Notes under the pieces: model-generated
The model's input: only the letters and a program-made list of their open reading frames with translations
Databases searched by the model: none
What the model was told of the DNA's origin: nothing
Shown here: one piece after another, positions 27,035 through 37,236 of the stretch
Numbering within the stretch: position 1 is the stretch's first letter
Layout: each line of letters opens with the position of its first letter
NCBI GenBank assembly: GCA_964276025.1
Contig: CAXYDD010000001.1
Coordinates: 62,001-126,000 of the forward strand
Direction of reading: 5' to 3'
Origin: Porticoccus sp964276025
GTDB taxonomy: Bacteria > Pseudomonadota > Gammaproteobacteria > Pseudomonadales > Porticoccaceae
DNA: 64,000 nt
Program-made: the position numbers and the translations under genes

Positions 27035-28630
27035 CTAAAATTGATTCATGGTGTTGTCTTTGCCTGAGGCTTTTAAAGCAGCTTCACCTGCAAAGTATTC
27101 TTTATGGTCGTCACCCATATCAGAACCAGCCATATTTTGATGTTTTACACATGCAATACCCTGACGTATTTCTTTTCTTTGCACGCCTGCAACATACCCA
27201 AGCATCCCTTGGTCGCCAAAGTATTCTTTGGCTAGGTTGTCTGTAGACAGAGCAGCAGTATGATATGTTGGTAAGGTGATTAGATGATGAAAAATTCCTG
27301 CTTCTTTTGATGCATCAGCCTGGAATGTTCGAATCTTTTCATCTGCTTCAATTGCTAGCTCAGTATCATCATAGCTGACATTCATGAGATCTTCACGATT
27401 ATACGCAGATACATCTTTACCGCTTGATAACCAGTTATCATAGCTTTGCTGACGAAAATTTAGTGTCCAGTTAAATGAAGGACTATTGTTATAGACTAAT
27501 TTAGCATCAGGAACTTGTTTTTTAATAGCGTTTACCATTGCCCCGATTTGTGCAATATGAGGTTTTTCTGTTTCTATCCATATAAGATCTGCTCCATTTT
27601 GCAATGAAGTAATGCAGTCAAGGATACAACGCTCTTCTCCAGTTCCCTGTTTAAATTGGAATAGATTCGATGGAAGACGCTTTGGTTTCACGATCTTACC
27701 GTTACGATTGATTACGATATCTCCGTTATTAAGTGAATCCAACGAAACCTCGTCACAATCAAGAAAAGAATTATATTGATCACCTAGATCTCCAGGCTCT
27801 TTTGTGACAGCAATCTGCTTGGTAAGACCTGCACCTAGAGAATCGGTTCGAGCAACAATAACTCCGTTATCTACACCGAGCTCAAGAAACGCATAACGAA
27901 CAGCGCGAATTTTTGCTAAAAAATCTTCATGAGGTACAGTGACTTTTCCGTCTTGGTGACCACATTGTTTTTCATCTGAAACTTGATTTTCAATTTGTAT
28001 ACAACATGCCCCAGCTTCTATCATTTGTTTAGCCATTAAGTAAGTTGCCTCGGCGTTTCCAAAACCAGCATCTATATCGGCAATAATTGGGACTACATGT
28101 GTTTTGTGAGAATCAACAGCTGATTGAATATTTTTTTCTAACGCCTTATCACCTGCCTCTCTTGCTGCGTCTATTTGACGAAAGAAGCCACCAAGTTCAC
28201 GAGCATCAGCCTGTCTAAGGAAGGTATAGAGTTCTGCTATTAATGATGCAACAGAAGTTTTTTCATGCATAGATTGATCTGGAAGAGGACCGAATTCTGA
28301 TCGAAGAGCTGCTACCATCCAACCTGAAAGATATAGGTATCTTCGGTCTGTATTTCCTTCGAAGTGTTTCTTTATTGACATCATCTTTTGTTGGCCTATG
28401 AAGCCGTGCCAGCAACCCAAAGATTGTGTATATTTTGATGGATCTACATCATATGCAGCCATATCCTTACGCATCAGGTCCGCTGTGTATTTAGCTATAT
28501 CTAAACCAGTCTTAAATTGATTCTGAGCACGCATTCTTGCTACTGATTCAGGTGTAATAGCATTCCAGCCGGTACCATTTTTCTTTCGCAGTAACGCTAC
28601 AGCGTCGATATCTTTCTTGTAATTTGACAT
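27035..28630 (-). CDS. aceA: Isocitrate lyase
   Basis: The enzyme splits isocitrate to glyoxylate and succinate, the first step of the glyoxylate shunt. The 531 residues belong to the long isocitrate lyase subgroup found in Pseudomonas. The catalytic loop is KQCGHQDGKVTVP. DIDAGFGNAEATY (metal-binding Asp) and the C-terminal HQNMAGSDMGDDHKEYF are also present. It is divergent from a LysR regulator and, beyond that, malate synthase G. Confidence 0.97.
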   Translation of the reverse strand: MSNYKKDIDAVALLRKKNGTGWNAITPESVARMRAQNQFKTGLDIAKYTADLMRKDMAAYDVDPSKYTQSLGCWHGFIGQQKMMSIKKHFEGNTDRRYLYLSGWMVAALRSEFGPLPDQSMHEKTSVASLIAELYTFLRQADARELGGFFRQIDAAREAGDKALEKNIQSAVDSHKTHVVPIIADIDAGFGNAEATYLMAKQMIEAGACCIQIENQVSDEKQCGHQDGKVTVPHEDFLAKIRAVRYAFLELGVDNGVIVARTDSLGAGLTKQIAVTKEPGDLGDQYNSFLDCDEVSLDSLNNGDIVINRNGKIVKPKRLPSNLFQFKQGTGEERCILDCITSLQNGADLIWIETEKPHIAQIGAMVNAIKKQVPDAKLVYNNSPSFNWTLNFRQQSYDNWLSSGKDVSAYNREDLMNVSYDDTELAIEADEKIRTFQADASKEAGIFHHLITLPTYHTAALSTDNLAKEYFGDQGMLGYVAGVQRKEIRQGIACVKHQNMAGSDMGDDHKEYFAGEAALKASGKDNTMNQF

Positions 28631-28746
28631 TATAAATCCTTGGCCATAAAAAAATTAATTTTAGAATAAAAAATACAATTTAATCATAGCAATCAGACTT
28701 TTATTTATATACCCTATACTCATTATTTTCAGTATTTATGGTGTGA

Positions 28747-29691
28747 ATGTCGATGAGTATGCGAAATATTGATTTAAATCTGTTGGTTTTTCTTGACGTG
28801 TTACTTAAAGAAAGGAATGTAACAAGAGCTGCAGAAAGTCTGGGCATTAGTCAACCAGCGATGAGCAATGGCCTCAGAAGGTTACGTGATCTTTTTAGTG
28901 ATCCTCTGTTGGTTAGAACAAGTGATGGAATGATGCCAACCGAAAGAGCAGAACTACTCCAACCGATGATACGCGAGGTTCTTGCGTCTGTTGAGAAAGC
29001 TGTAGAACCCAAACAAAAATTTAATGCAAAAAAAGCTAGTAGGGTATTTAGAATCTCTGTAAGTGATTATACAGAATCAACTTTGCTACCACATTTACTT
29101 CGAAGACTTAGCTCAGAAGCGCCGAATATAACTTTAGATGTCCTGACACCAAGTGATATTAGTTATCAAAATGTAGAGCAGGGCACAGTTGATCTAGTTA
29201 TAAATAGATTTGATGTTTTACCTCAATCTTTTCATCAAATGACAATTTGGCGTGATACGTTTTCATGTCTATTTAGTTCGTCTAACCCGATAGCTAAAAA
29301 CTTTAACTTAGAAAATTACTTAAATTCAGAGCATGTCTGGGTAAACAAAACAGGAATGGGTGCAGGTGTAGGTATGGAGCCTGGCTCCTTAAAAACATTA
29401 GGTTGGGTTGATGAGGCTCTTGCTCAAACAGGTAAAAAAAGACGTATACGAGTATTTACTAGACATTATCAGGCCGCAATGCGTTTAGCAGAATTACCAG
29501 ATCTTATTGTCACTATACCTACAAAAGCAGCCAATTTACTGCAAGATAATCCATCTGTAATTATTGAGGATCCACCTTTTCCTATCCCAGAAATCGAATT
29601 AAAAATGGCATGGAGTCCTTTAGTTCAGCATAATCCAGGACATCAATGGCTGCGTCGCTTAATAGCCGATGTTGCAAAGGCGCTAGACTAA
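28747..29691 (+). CDS. LysR-family transcriptional regulator
   Basis: The 314 residues begin with the LysR winged helix-turn-helix (MRNIDLNLLVFLDVLLKERNVTRAAESLGISQPAMSNGL in outline, about residues 4-42), then an effector domain. It lies between divergent aceA and co-directional glcB, so it probably controls the glyoxylate shunt, perhaps sensing a shunt intermediate (inference). An ATG 6 nt downstream is an alternative start. Confidence 0.9.
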   Translation: MSMSMRNIDLNLLVFLDVLLKERNVTRAAESLGISQPAMSNGLRRLRDLFSDPLLVRTSDGMMPTERAELLQPMIREVLASVEKAVEPKQKFNAKKASRVFRISVSDYTESTLLPHLLRRLSSEAPNITLDVLTPSDISYQNVEQGTVDLVINRFDVLPQSFHQMTIWRDTFSCLFSSSNPIAKNFNLENYLNSEHVWVNKTGMGAGVGMEPGSLKTLGWVDEALAQTGKKRRIRVFTRHYQAAMRLAELPDLIVTIPTKAANLLQDNPSVIIEDPPFPIPEIELKMAWSPLVQHNPGHQWLRRLIADVAKALD

Positions 29692-29761
29692 AGTTTCTGA
29701 TTCATAATACTATTCTTTCATAGTTTATTCGTTCAACAAATAACGAAAATACAACTATCCG

Positions 29762-29802
29762 AATTGATTATTAGTCCAAAAATTCAATACAATAAATCAA
29801 TT
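29762..29802. repeat. Inverted repeat in the glcB leader
   Basis: Eight-bp arms AATTGATT and AATCAATT are separated by 25 nt, ending 20 nt before the glcB start. It may be a regulator site or a weak RNA fold. The AT-rich background makes chance similarity possible. Confidence 0.3.
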
Positions 29803-29822
29803 ACTTATTCAGCGGGGAAACA

Positions 29823-31997
29823 ATGTCAGAACGCGTCGAAATATGTGGCTTACAAGTTGCAAGTTCCATTTATAACTTAGTTTCCAAGGATATTATTCCT
29901 GGAACAAATTTATCTGAAGGTGATTTTTGGCACTCCTTTGCTAAAATTATTGATAAATTTTCTCCTCTCAATGAAGCTTTGCTAGATGAACGTAAAAATT
30001 TACAGTTAGCGATAGATAGCTGGCACCAAAAGAACTCAAAAATTGACTTTAATTTTTCTGATTATAAGAAATTTTTACAGCAAATTAATTATCTTGTCCC
30101 TGTTGGTGAAGATTTCAGTATAAATACAAGTAATGTAGATCAAGAGATTACCTCACAGGCTGGCCCACAGCTTGTTGTACCTGTAATGAATGCTAGATTT
30201 GCTCTGAATGCAGCTAATGCAAGATGGGGTAGCCTATATGATTCATTATATGGAACTGACGTAATACCGAATGATGGAAAGACAAGTAAAACCGATCGAT
30301 ACAACCCTGCTCGTGGTGAAAAAGTTATTTTATATGGTAAGTGTTTTTTAGATGACTCAGCACCTCTAGCAGATGGTTCTCACGCATCAGTAGTTAGGTA
30401 TTTTATACAAGATGGAAATCTTAAAGCACAATTCGAAAATAATACGATTACTCAATTATTACATGTTGAAAAATTTAGTGGTTATACCGGGGAATTAGAA
30501 AATCCAAAAATAATTTTGTTTAAAAACAATAATTTACACTTTGAAATTCATGTGGATAGAGATACTGTTATAGGTGCATCTGATCTTGCGGGTGTTAAGG
30601 ATATATACATGGAGGCAGCTTTAACAACAATTATGGATTGCGAAGATTCAGTAGCTGCAGTTGATGCTGAAGACAAAGCTCTCATATATCATAACTGGTT
30701 AGGTCTAATGAAGGGAGATCTAGAGGAGGTATTGATAAAAAACGGTAAATCAATAACTCGGAAAATGAACCCAGATCGTTCTTATAACAAAGTTAACGGA
30801 GAAACCTTAATTCTACCAGGGAGAAGTCTTCTTTTCGTTCGTAATGTAGGGCATTTAATGACAAATCCAGCTATATTGAACTCAGAAGGTAAGGAGGTCC
30901 CTGAAGGTATAATGGACGCTGTTCTAACAAGCTTAATTGCGATCCATGATATTAATCGAAATAGTCAATTTTCTAATAGTAAAACTGGTAGCATATATAT
31001 TGTAAAACCAAAGATGCATGGACCGAAAGAAGTTGCCTTTACTAATGATCTTTTTGATGCTGTTGAGACCGCTTTATCGCTACCTTCTAATACCATTAAA
31101 GTAGGTATAATGGATGAAGAGCGTAGAACATCAATCAATCTAAAAGAGTGTATACGTGAAGTTAAGGATCGTGTTGTTTTTATAAATACTGGTTTCTTAG
31201 ACAGAACTGGTGATGAAATCCATACAAGTATGGAGGCAGGACCATTTTCGCCAAAAGGTAGCCTCAAGTCTATGCCTTGGATCTCAGCTTACGAGGATCA
31301 AAATGTAGATATTGGAATTTCCTGTGGTTTGGTTGGAAAAGCCCAAATCGGCAAAGGTATGTGGGCAACCCCAGAAAACATGGCTGATATGATGCAGCAA
31401 AAAATTAATCATCCAATGTCAGGTGCAAACACAGCATGGGTTCCATCACCCACAGCAGCGGTTCTCCATGCTACTCATTACCATCAAATTGATGTTTTTG
31501 ATAGACAGAAGATCTTATCAAACCGTATTCCTGCGAACGTCGATGATATTCTAAAAATCCCTTTGCTCGATGAACATTTATCTTCAGATCAAATTCAAAA
31601 GGAACTAGATAATAATGCACAGGGAATTTTAGGATATGTCGTGCGTTGGGTAGAACAAGGTGTTGGTTGCTCCAAAGTCCCCGATATTAATAATGTAGGG
31701 TTAATGGAAGATAGGGCAACGCTTAGAATTTCTAGCCAACATATCGCCAATTGGTTAAAGCATGGGATTATTTTTGAGGAACAGGTTATTAGCACAATGA
31801 AGCGTATGGCTAAAATAGTTGATAAACAAAACTCTGATGATCCATTATATAAAAAAATGTCCACAGACTTTAGTAAAAGCACTGCTTTTTCAGCGGCATG
31901 TGATTTGGTAATTAATGGAGCAGATCAACCTAGTGGTTATACTGAACCTCTTCTTCATGCATACAGGCAAAAGGCAAAATTAATAAATTTGGCATAA
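29823..31997 (+). CDS. glcB: Malate synthase G
   Basis: The enzyme condenses glyoxylate with acetyl-CoA to malate, the second step of the glyoxylate shunt. The 724 residues are the length of the monomeric G isoform. Family motifs include TTIMDCEDSVAAVDAEDK, MNPDRSY, RSLLFVRNVGHLMT, VGIMDEERRTS and RDGT-like NTGFLDRTGDEIHT. GGGGAAA precedes the ATG. With aceA and the LysR gene between them it forms a complete shunt locus. Confidence 0.97.
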   Translation: MSERVEICGLQVASSIYNLVSKDIIPGTNLSEGDFWHSFAKIIDKFSPLNEALLDERKNLQLAIDSWHQKNSKIDFNFSDYKKFLQQINYLVPVGEDFSINTSNVDQEITSQAGPQLVVPVMNARFALNAANARWGSLYDSLYGTDVIPNDGKTSKTDRYNPARGEKVILYGKCFLDDSAPLADGSHASVVRYFIQDGNLKAQFENNTITQLLHVEKFSGYTGELENPKIILFKNNNLHFEIHVDRDTVIGASDLAGVKDIYMEAALTTIMDCEDSVAAVDAEDKALIYHNWLGLMKGDLEEVLIKNGKSITRKMNPDRSYNKVNGETLILPGRSLLFVRNVGHLMTNPAILNSEGKEVPEGIMDAVLTSLIAIHDINRNSQFSNSKTGSIYIVKPKMHGPKEVAFTNDLFDAVETALSLPSNTIKVGIMDEERRTSINLKECIREVKDRVVFINTGFLDRTGDEIHTSMEAGPFSPKGSLKSMPWISAYEDQNVDIGISCGLVGKAQIGKGMWATPENMADMMQQKINHPMSGANTAWVPSPTAAVLHATHYHQIDVFDRQKILSNRIPANVDDILKIPLLDEHLSSDQIQKELDNNAQGILGYVVRWVEQGVGCSKVPDINNVGLMEDRATLRISSQHIANWLKHGIIFEEQVISTMKRMAKIVDKQNSDDPLYKKMSTDFSKSTAFSAACDLVINGADQPSGYTEPLLHAYRQKAKLINLA

Positions 31998-32003
31998 AGT
32001 TAG

Positions 32004-32945
32004 CTAAAATTTTTGCTTTTTTCCATTAACATAGACTTCCTTGCCTAGCTTAGCTAAACGTTTTTCTTGTAGCTCTTTAGATAGTTCTGGAGACTTTGGT
32101 GCTGTCATATATCTTGCAAACCAATCACCTAATAATTCATCATCATTGATTAACTCTTCTAGCATTAATTTGATTTGATGAATAAATTTAGGATCAATCG
32201 TGCTTGTTGCCATTTTAAGAGTAAGAGGGGGATCCCTGTAGAATATTTTATGATTCTTTTCTATAAGAGTTTCTGTCAAATCACCGAGCATCTCTTGGAT
32301 CGATGGCGAACGGAATCCAACAGAGTATGTGATGCAGTTATTTTTTGCTATACCCCAATGAGCAAGCTTTGGTGGTATATAAAGCATATCACCAGTGTTA
32401 AGTAGGTAGCTTTTCTCCTTTTTAAAATTCTTTACTATACTTAAAGAACTGTCATTTAATATTTCAGTTTCGTCATTACATGTTTGTCCAATTTGCCATT
32501 CTCTTTGCCCGGAACCTTGAAGTAAAAAAACATCATAATTATCGAAGTGTGGGCCAACACTCCCACCTTCAGATGCAAAGCTAATCATCACATCTTCTAA
32601 TCTCCACTTTGGTAGAAAATAAAAGTATTCTATTAATTCTTTAACTTCTGGGCTCCAGAGGTCAACAGCTTGAACTAAAAGTGTCCAATTTTTTTTTGGA
32701 AGTTTTTTGAAGGTATTTTCATCGAACGGTCCTCGCTCAAGCACCCAGGGAGCCTGTTTTTTTTCCCCAAAAATTAGTCTTGATTCAACATCTTTATCAA
32801 GAGAAAGGCCTGCTAGCTCGTCTCCAGTTATAGGTGACAAAAAGTCTGGGATAGCACTTCTTATTAAGAGAGATTTTTTTTGCCAATATTCAGTCAAAAA
32901 TTGTTTTGCAGAGATACCGCCAAGTATTGATGGCAAATCCTCCAT
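32004..32945 (-). CDS. roxA: Ribosomal protein uL16 arginine 3-hydroxylase (JmjC oxygenase)
   Basis: This 2-oxoglutarate/Fe(II) oxygenase of the YcfD/RoxA type hydroxylates an Arg of ribosomal protein L16. The 313 residues hold the JmjC iron site HFD in GSVGPHFDNYDVFLLQ, followed by a QREWQIG strand and the distal His region LAHWGIAKNN. It is somewhat shorter than E. coli YcfD (about 373) in the C-terminal winged-helix part. It lies 57 nt downstream of purB, as in the E. coli region once phoPQ is removed. Confidence 0.9.
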   Translation of the reverse strand: MEDLPSILGGISAKQFLTEYWQKKSLLIRSAIPDFLSPITGDELAGLSLDKDVESRLIFGEKKQAPWVLERGPFDENTFKKLPKKNWTLLVQAVDLWSPEVKELIEYFYFLPKWRLEDVMISFASEGGSVGPHFDNYDVFLLQGSGQREWQIGQTCNDETEILNDSSLSIVKNFKKEKSYLLNTGDMLYIPPKLAHWGIAKNNCITYSVGFRSPSIQEMLGDLTETLIEKNHKIFYRDPPLTLKMATSTIDPKFIHQIKLMLEELINDDELLGDWFARYMTAPKSPELSKELQEKRLAKLGKEVYVNGKKQKF

Positions 32946-33001
32946 TAAAAACTCCTCAAGATCAATTTGTATTGAATTAGTTTGCTCGTATATAAGGGCA
33001 T

Positions 33002-34369
33002 TTATATCTTTTTTGCCTGATTTTCTGCATTACCAGTGTAATTGGAGGGTGTAAGGGTGCGAAGTTTTTTCTTTGCTTCTTCTGGAATCTCAAGAGTTTC
33101 AATAAAATCCAATAACAGAACATTATTTACATCTTTGCCTCTAGTCAGAGCTTTAAGCTTTTCATATGGCTCAGAAATACCATAGCGACGCATCACTGTT
33201 TGTATTGGTTCAGCAAGAACTTCCCAATTATGGTTTAACTCATCAGCTATAAGTTGTTGATCAATTTCCAGTTTATCGATACCTTTGATGGCTGCTTGAT
33301 AGGCTATTTGACTATAACCAAAACCTACACCCATATTTCGAAGGACAGTCGAGTCAGTCAAATCACGTTGCCAGCGTGATATAGGTAATTTCTGTGCTAA
33401 GTGCGAGAATAAAGCATTTGCTAAGCCTAGATTGCCTTCAGAGTTCTCGAAATCTATTGGATTAACTTTATGAGGCATAGTGGATGAACCAACCTCTCCA
33501 GCTATAGTTTTTTGTTTAAAGTAACCGAGCGAGATATAACCCCATATGTCTCTATCAAAATCAATAAGGATATTATTAAAACGACAAATAGCATTAAATA
33601 GTTCGGCAATAAAGTCATGGGGCTCAATTTGTGTTGTGAAAGGATTCCAATCGAGACCAAGACCGTTCACGAACTGTTCAGCGTTAGCTTCCCAATTAAT
33701 ATCAGGATAAGCTACCAAATGAGCGTTATAGTTGCCAACAGCACCATTGATCTTACCTAGCATAGAGATGTTCTTAATTTGTAGGATTTGACGCTTCAAT
33801 CGAAAGGCAGTATTAGCTAACTCTTTTCCAACTGTTGTCGGTGATGCTGGTTGCCCATGTGTATGAGAAAGCATCGGTATATCTGCATAATCTTTCGCCA
33901 AATCAGAAATTTTTAATATTATTTTTTCGGCACTTGGTATCAAAAAATCATCTCTACCGTTTTTAAGCATTAAGGCATGAGAAAGATTGTTTATATCCTC
34001 TGAAGTGCAGGCAAAATGAACAAATTCAGAAATTTTTAATAGCTCATTATTTTTTGAAATTTTTTCTTTTATGAAATACTCGACGGCTTTAACATCATGA
34101 TTTGTTATTTTTTCAATTTCTTTTATACGTATTGCATCTTGGATACTAAAATTTAGATGCATTGAATCAAGAGTAGCTCTAGCTTCAATGCTTAAAGTGG
34201 GTATTTCCTCAATATCATTATTTTTAGCTAGGCATATAAGCCAGGATACTTCTACTAGAACTCGTTGCTTTATCAGCGCATATTCACTAAAAACTGAACG
34301 TAAATCTTCAGTTTTACTAGCATAGCGCCCATCTACTGGTGATATTGCTGTTAAATCTGATAATTTCAT
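33002..34369 (-). CDS. purB: Adenylosuccinate lyase
   Basis: The enzyme works twice in purine synthesis, cleaving SAICAR and adenylosuccinate. The 455 residues begin LSDLTAISPVDGRYASKT. They hold the catalytic-His stretch SHTHGQPASPTTVGKE and the flexible signature loop GEVGSSTMPHKVNPIDFEN. Gene order mnmA-hflD-purB-roxA on one strand matches the enterobacterial arrangement. Confidence 0.97.
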   Translation of the reverse strand: MKLSDLTAISPVDGRYASKTEDLRSVFSEYALIKQRVLVEVSWLICLAKNNDIEEIPTLSIEARATLDSMHLNFSIQDAIRIKEIEKITNHDVKAVEYFIKEKISKNNELLKISEFVHFACTSEDINNLSHALMLKNGRDDFLIPSAEKIILKISDLAKDYADIPMLSHTHGQPASPTTVGKELANTAFRLKRQILQIKNISMLGKINGAVGNYNAHLVAYPDINWEANAEQFVNGLGLDWNPFTTQIEPHDFIAELFNAICRFNNILIDFDRDIWGYISLGYFKQKTIAGEVGSSTMPHKVNPIDFENSEGNLGLANALFSHLAQKLPISRWQRDLTDSTVLRNMGVGFGYSQIAYQAAIKGIDKLEIDQQLIADELNHNWEVLAEPIQTVMRRYGISEPYEKLKALTRGKDVNNVLLLDFIETLEIPEEAKKKLRTLTPSNYTGNAENQAKKI

Positions 34370-34502
34370 TTTTTGCTTCCAATCCAGATTTTGTCACTGT
34401 CAATAGAGACACATTTAATAGTTAATATTTTACTATAATTCTCATATAATTTCAGATCTATGTTTATAATCATTAGAAAACTATATTCTAGTTTTAGTAT
34501 CT

Positions 34503-35132
34503 CTAGATGTCTGCATTAAGATCTTTTATTTGCCCTAGTATATAGCTCTTATTAAATACAAGCTGATGTCTTCTTCCGCCGATTTGATGGAAAAGCATTG
34601 CAGAGCGTATACCAGAAAATAGGAGGCACCTAATCCGAGAGACAATTTGGTCTTGTTTGAGATACTCTAAATTCCCATTAATATTTATACGATAAAAAAA
34701 TGTTCCAAAACTGTCTTGATAGATTTGTGAGATACCTGCTATTACGTTTTGATGAGTAATAGAAAAATGCTCTATTTGTTTAGCAGATATATCAAGCCTC
34801 CTTTTAATCATTATCGACATTTGTTTATCTTTTCGTAGTTTTTTTGCTAAGTGCATTATGCCTATTGCGTAACGAAGAGTCTCTGGTAGTTTTTTATTAT
34901 GTTTTAGTAATATAAAATTTTTAATAGCATCCACACCATGATGAAGGGTCTCTATTGATCCATATATGTCGTATATATCCTTTGTATTTTGATTAAATAG
35001 AACTTGTAAATTGTTTTTTAACTCCTCCTCAGTTATTAGTCCATATCTTGATAGCTGATCAACGAGGTGACAGGATTGAAAGATTCCAGATAAAGCAATA
35101 ATCTGATTTTTTGTTGGTTTTTTGAAAATCAT
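34503..35132 (-). CDS. hflD: HflD family protein
   Basis: The 209-residue helical protein is a homolog of E. coli HflD (YcfC), a peripheral inner-membrane protein implicated in lambda lysogeny control through CII. Recognition rests on the N-terminal LSGIFQSCHLVDQLSRYG motif, the central RYAIGIMHLAKKL, and its place between mnmA and purB. The cellular role is not well established. Confidence 0.88.
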   Translation of the reverse strand: MIFKKPTKNQIIALSGIFQSCHLVDQLSRYGLITEEELKNNLQVLFNQNTKDIYDIYGSIETLHHGVDAIKNFILLKHNKKLPETLRYAIGIMHLAKKLRKDKQMSIMIKRRLDISAKQIEHFSITHQNVIAGISQIYQDSFGTFFYRININGNLEYLKQDQIVSRIRCLLFSGIRSAMLFHQIGGRRHQLVFNKSYILGQIKDLNADI

Positions 35133-35165
35133 TCAGCATCCTGTTCATCATATATTTTCCTAAAT

Positions 35166-36311
35166 TTAAACATCCCAAGCCTCTTCAATTACACCTCCAC
35201 CTAGGCATAAATTTTTCTGATACAGCACAATAAATTGTCCGGGCGTTACTGCTCGTTGGGGATTACTAAATTCTACCTGATATTCTTGATCTTTTTTTAT
35301 GATGTTACATAATTGGTCAGTTTGTCGGTAACGATTTTTGGCATTGCAAATCAACCCTTTAGGTAACTTATCCTCAATTTCTTTAGGGGCCCCGTTTATC
35401 CAATGAATATTTGATACTCTAAGTCTATTAGAGAATAGTAAAGGATTATTTGCTCCTTGAGCAACGATGAGTACATTGCGTAATAAATCTTTTTTTACTA
35501 CATACCAAGGGCTATTATCTGAATCCTTAAGCCCCCCAATTCCTAATCCTTGCCTCTGTCCAAGTGTGTGATACATCAATCCACTATGCTGTCCAATAAC
35601 ATCCCCAAAAGAGGATTCAATTTGTCCTGGCTGAGCAGGTAGATATTTTTGAAGAAAATCTTTAAACCTTCTTTCACCGATGAAGCAGATACCAGTAGAA
35701 TCTTTCTTCATCGCTGTTGCTAGTCCATATTTTTCTGCAATTTTTCTGACTTCAGTTTTAAGCATTCCGCCAATTGGAAATAGAGTTTTTGAGAACGCTT
35801 TTTCATCTACAGCATGCAAGAAATAACTCTGATCTTTAGTTTTATCAGCTCCTTTGTGTAGGTATGTTCTACCTTTCCTTTCAATTTTTTGGGCGTAATG
35901 ACCTGTAGCTATGTAGTCTGCACCTAATATTTGAGCATAATCTAGAAAGATTTTGAATTTAATCTCTTTATTGCACAAAACATCAGGATTCGGAGTTCTT
36001 CCGTTCTTGTAGTCATCCAAAAAATCTTCAAATACGTTATCCCAGTATTCATGTGCAAAGTTTGCTGTATGAAGAGGAATTTTTAATGTGTCAGCCACCG
36101 ATTTAGCATCCAGCATGTCTTGTTCAGCTGAACAATAATCTGATCCATCGTCTTCGTCCCAGTTTTTCATAAAGAGACCTTCCACAGCGTAACCTTGTTG
36201 CTTGAGTAAAAGCGCTGTTACAGATGAATCAACTCCTCCTGACATACCAACAATAACTTTTGGTTTAAAAGCTTCTTTATTAACACTATTTTTCTTTTTT
36301 AGATAATCCAT
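35166..36311 (-). CDS. mnmA: tRNA-specific 2-thiouridylase
   Basis: This enzyme thiolates U34 of Lys, Glu and Gln tRNAs using ATP and a sulfur relay. The 381 residues hold the PP-loop SGGVDSS at 24-30. Catalytic Cys residues are C113 (NPDVLCNKEIKF) and C209 (STGICFIGERRF). The N-terminus has about 15 extra residues before VIVGMSGGVDSS compared with shorter homologs. It is followed by hflD 33 nt downstream. Confidence 0.96.
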   Translation of the reverse strand: MDYLKKKNSVNKEAFKPKVIVGMSGGVDSSVTALLLKQQGYAVEGLFMKNWDEDDGSDYCSAEQDMLDAKSVADTLKIPLHTANFAHEYWDNVFEDFLDDYKNGRTPNPDVLCNKEIKFKIFLDYAQILGADYIATGHYAQKIERKGRTYLHKGADKTKDQSYFLHAVDEKAFSKTLFPIGGMLKTEVRKIAEKYGLATAMKKDSTGICFIGERRFKDFLQKYLPAQPGQIESSFGDVIGQHSGLMYHTLGQRQGLGIGGLKDSDNSPWYVVKKDLLRNVLIVAQGANNPLLFSNRLRVSNIHWINGAPKEIEDKLPKGLICNAKNRYRQTDQLCNIIKKDQEYQVEFSNPQRAVTPGQFIVLYQKNLCLGGGVIEEAWDV

Positions 36312-36393
36312 ATTAAGTATTGATTTCGTTGAGTAAATTGCGGGTAATATATTTTGGAATAGTTTAATATTTTTGATTGCTTATGTTCTACTG

Positions 36394-36954
36394 TTATTTT
36401 TTTGTTTGAGGTAAATTTACTTTCTCATGTCGATATTCCCCAGGCATAATGCTATTAAGCTTCCAAGGTCCAATGCTGATTCTAATCAAGCGAAGAGTAG
36501 GGAAGCCTACATAAGCGGTCATTCTTCTTATCTGTCTATTTTTACCTTCATGTATACGTAGCTCTATCCAGCTAGTTGTCAATTTTTTTCTTGTTCTAAT
36601 TGATGGGTTTCTTTCCCAAAGCTTAGGTTCGCCTATTTCTTTTGCTTTCGCTAAACGAGTCATACCATCTTTTAATAAAACTCCAGCAGATAAATCACTA
36701 GTTGCTGATGAAGTAATTTGACCTTCAACTTGAACTAAGTATGTTTTTTCCATTTTATATTTTGGGTTTGTGACTTGCGCCTTAAGCCCGCCATTACTCG
36801 ACAAGAGCAAAAGTCCTTCAGAATCAAGATCCAGTCTTCCCATTGGGTATATATTAGGTAGATTAAGATATTTTTTTAATCCAGGATGTCCATCGTGATC
36901 TAAAAACTGACTTAAAACACCATAGGGTTTATTAAAAACTATAAGATCAACCAT
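36394..36954 (-). CDS. rluE: 23S rRNA pseudouridine synthase, RluE type
   Basis: The 186 residues form the catalytic domain of the RsuA/RluB/E/F pseudouridine synthase family. The catalytic Asp lies in MGRLDLDSEGLLLLS, and the C-terminal RIHEGKNRQIRRM motif is clear. There is no N-terminal S4 domain, which fits RluE, as does its place upstream of mnmA-hflD-purB. RluE modifies U2457 of E. coli 23S rRNA. Confidence 0.9.
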   Translation of the reverse strand: MVDLIVFNKPYGVLSQFLDHDGHPGLKKYLNLPNIYPMGRLDLDSEGLLLLSSNGGLKAQVTNPKYKMEKTYLVQVEGQITSSATSDLSAGVLLKDGMTRLAKAKEIGEPKLWERNPSIRTRKKLTTSWIELRIHEGKNRQIRRMTAYVGFPTLRLIRISIGPWKLNSIMPGEYRHEKVNLPQTKK

Positions 36955-37236
36955 TTGTTCCTCGAAATTCCATAAAAAAAGTAATTCAGCTTTTCAAACT
37001 TATTATCATTATAATTTTAAAGAATTTGAATTATTTAAAAAAATCTCTAAAATTTAACTTGAAATTTTAATTCTTCGGCCCAATATCACTTTAACAATAA
37101 GATGATAATTGATGGATTGCATATCTTTAATTCTTATGACTAAATATGTGCAGTAAGAATCACTATAAGCGTGCTTCAAACCCAAAGAAAGGGTAATTTT
37201 TTAAAAGCATTTGTTTATTTATACGGGTATTCTCAA

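Noticed and set aside
37048..37069. Inverted repeat TAAAATTT-AACTTG-AAATTTTA upstream of clpS
   Set aside because: It is entirely A/T in the arms, in an extremely AT-rich gap, so it is expected by chance and has no terminator tail.
37171..37236. N-terminal extension of ClpS from an upstream GTG
   Set aside because: The 22 extra residues are unlike any ClpS, no ribosome site precedes the GTG, and the ATG at 37237 gives the family length.
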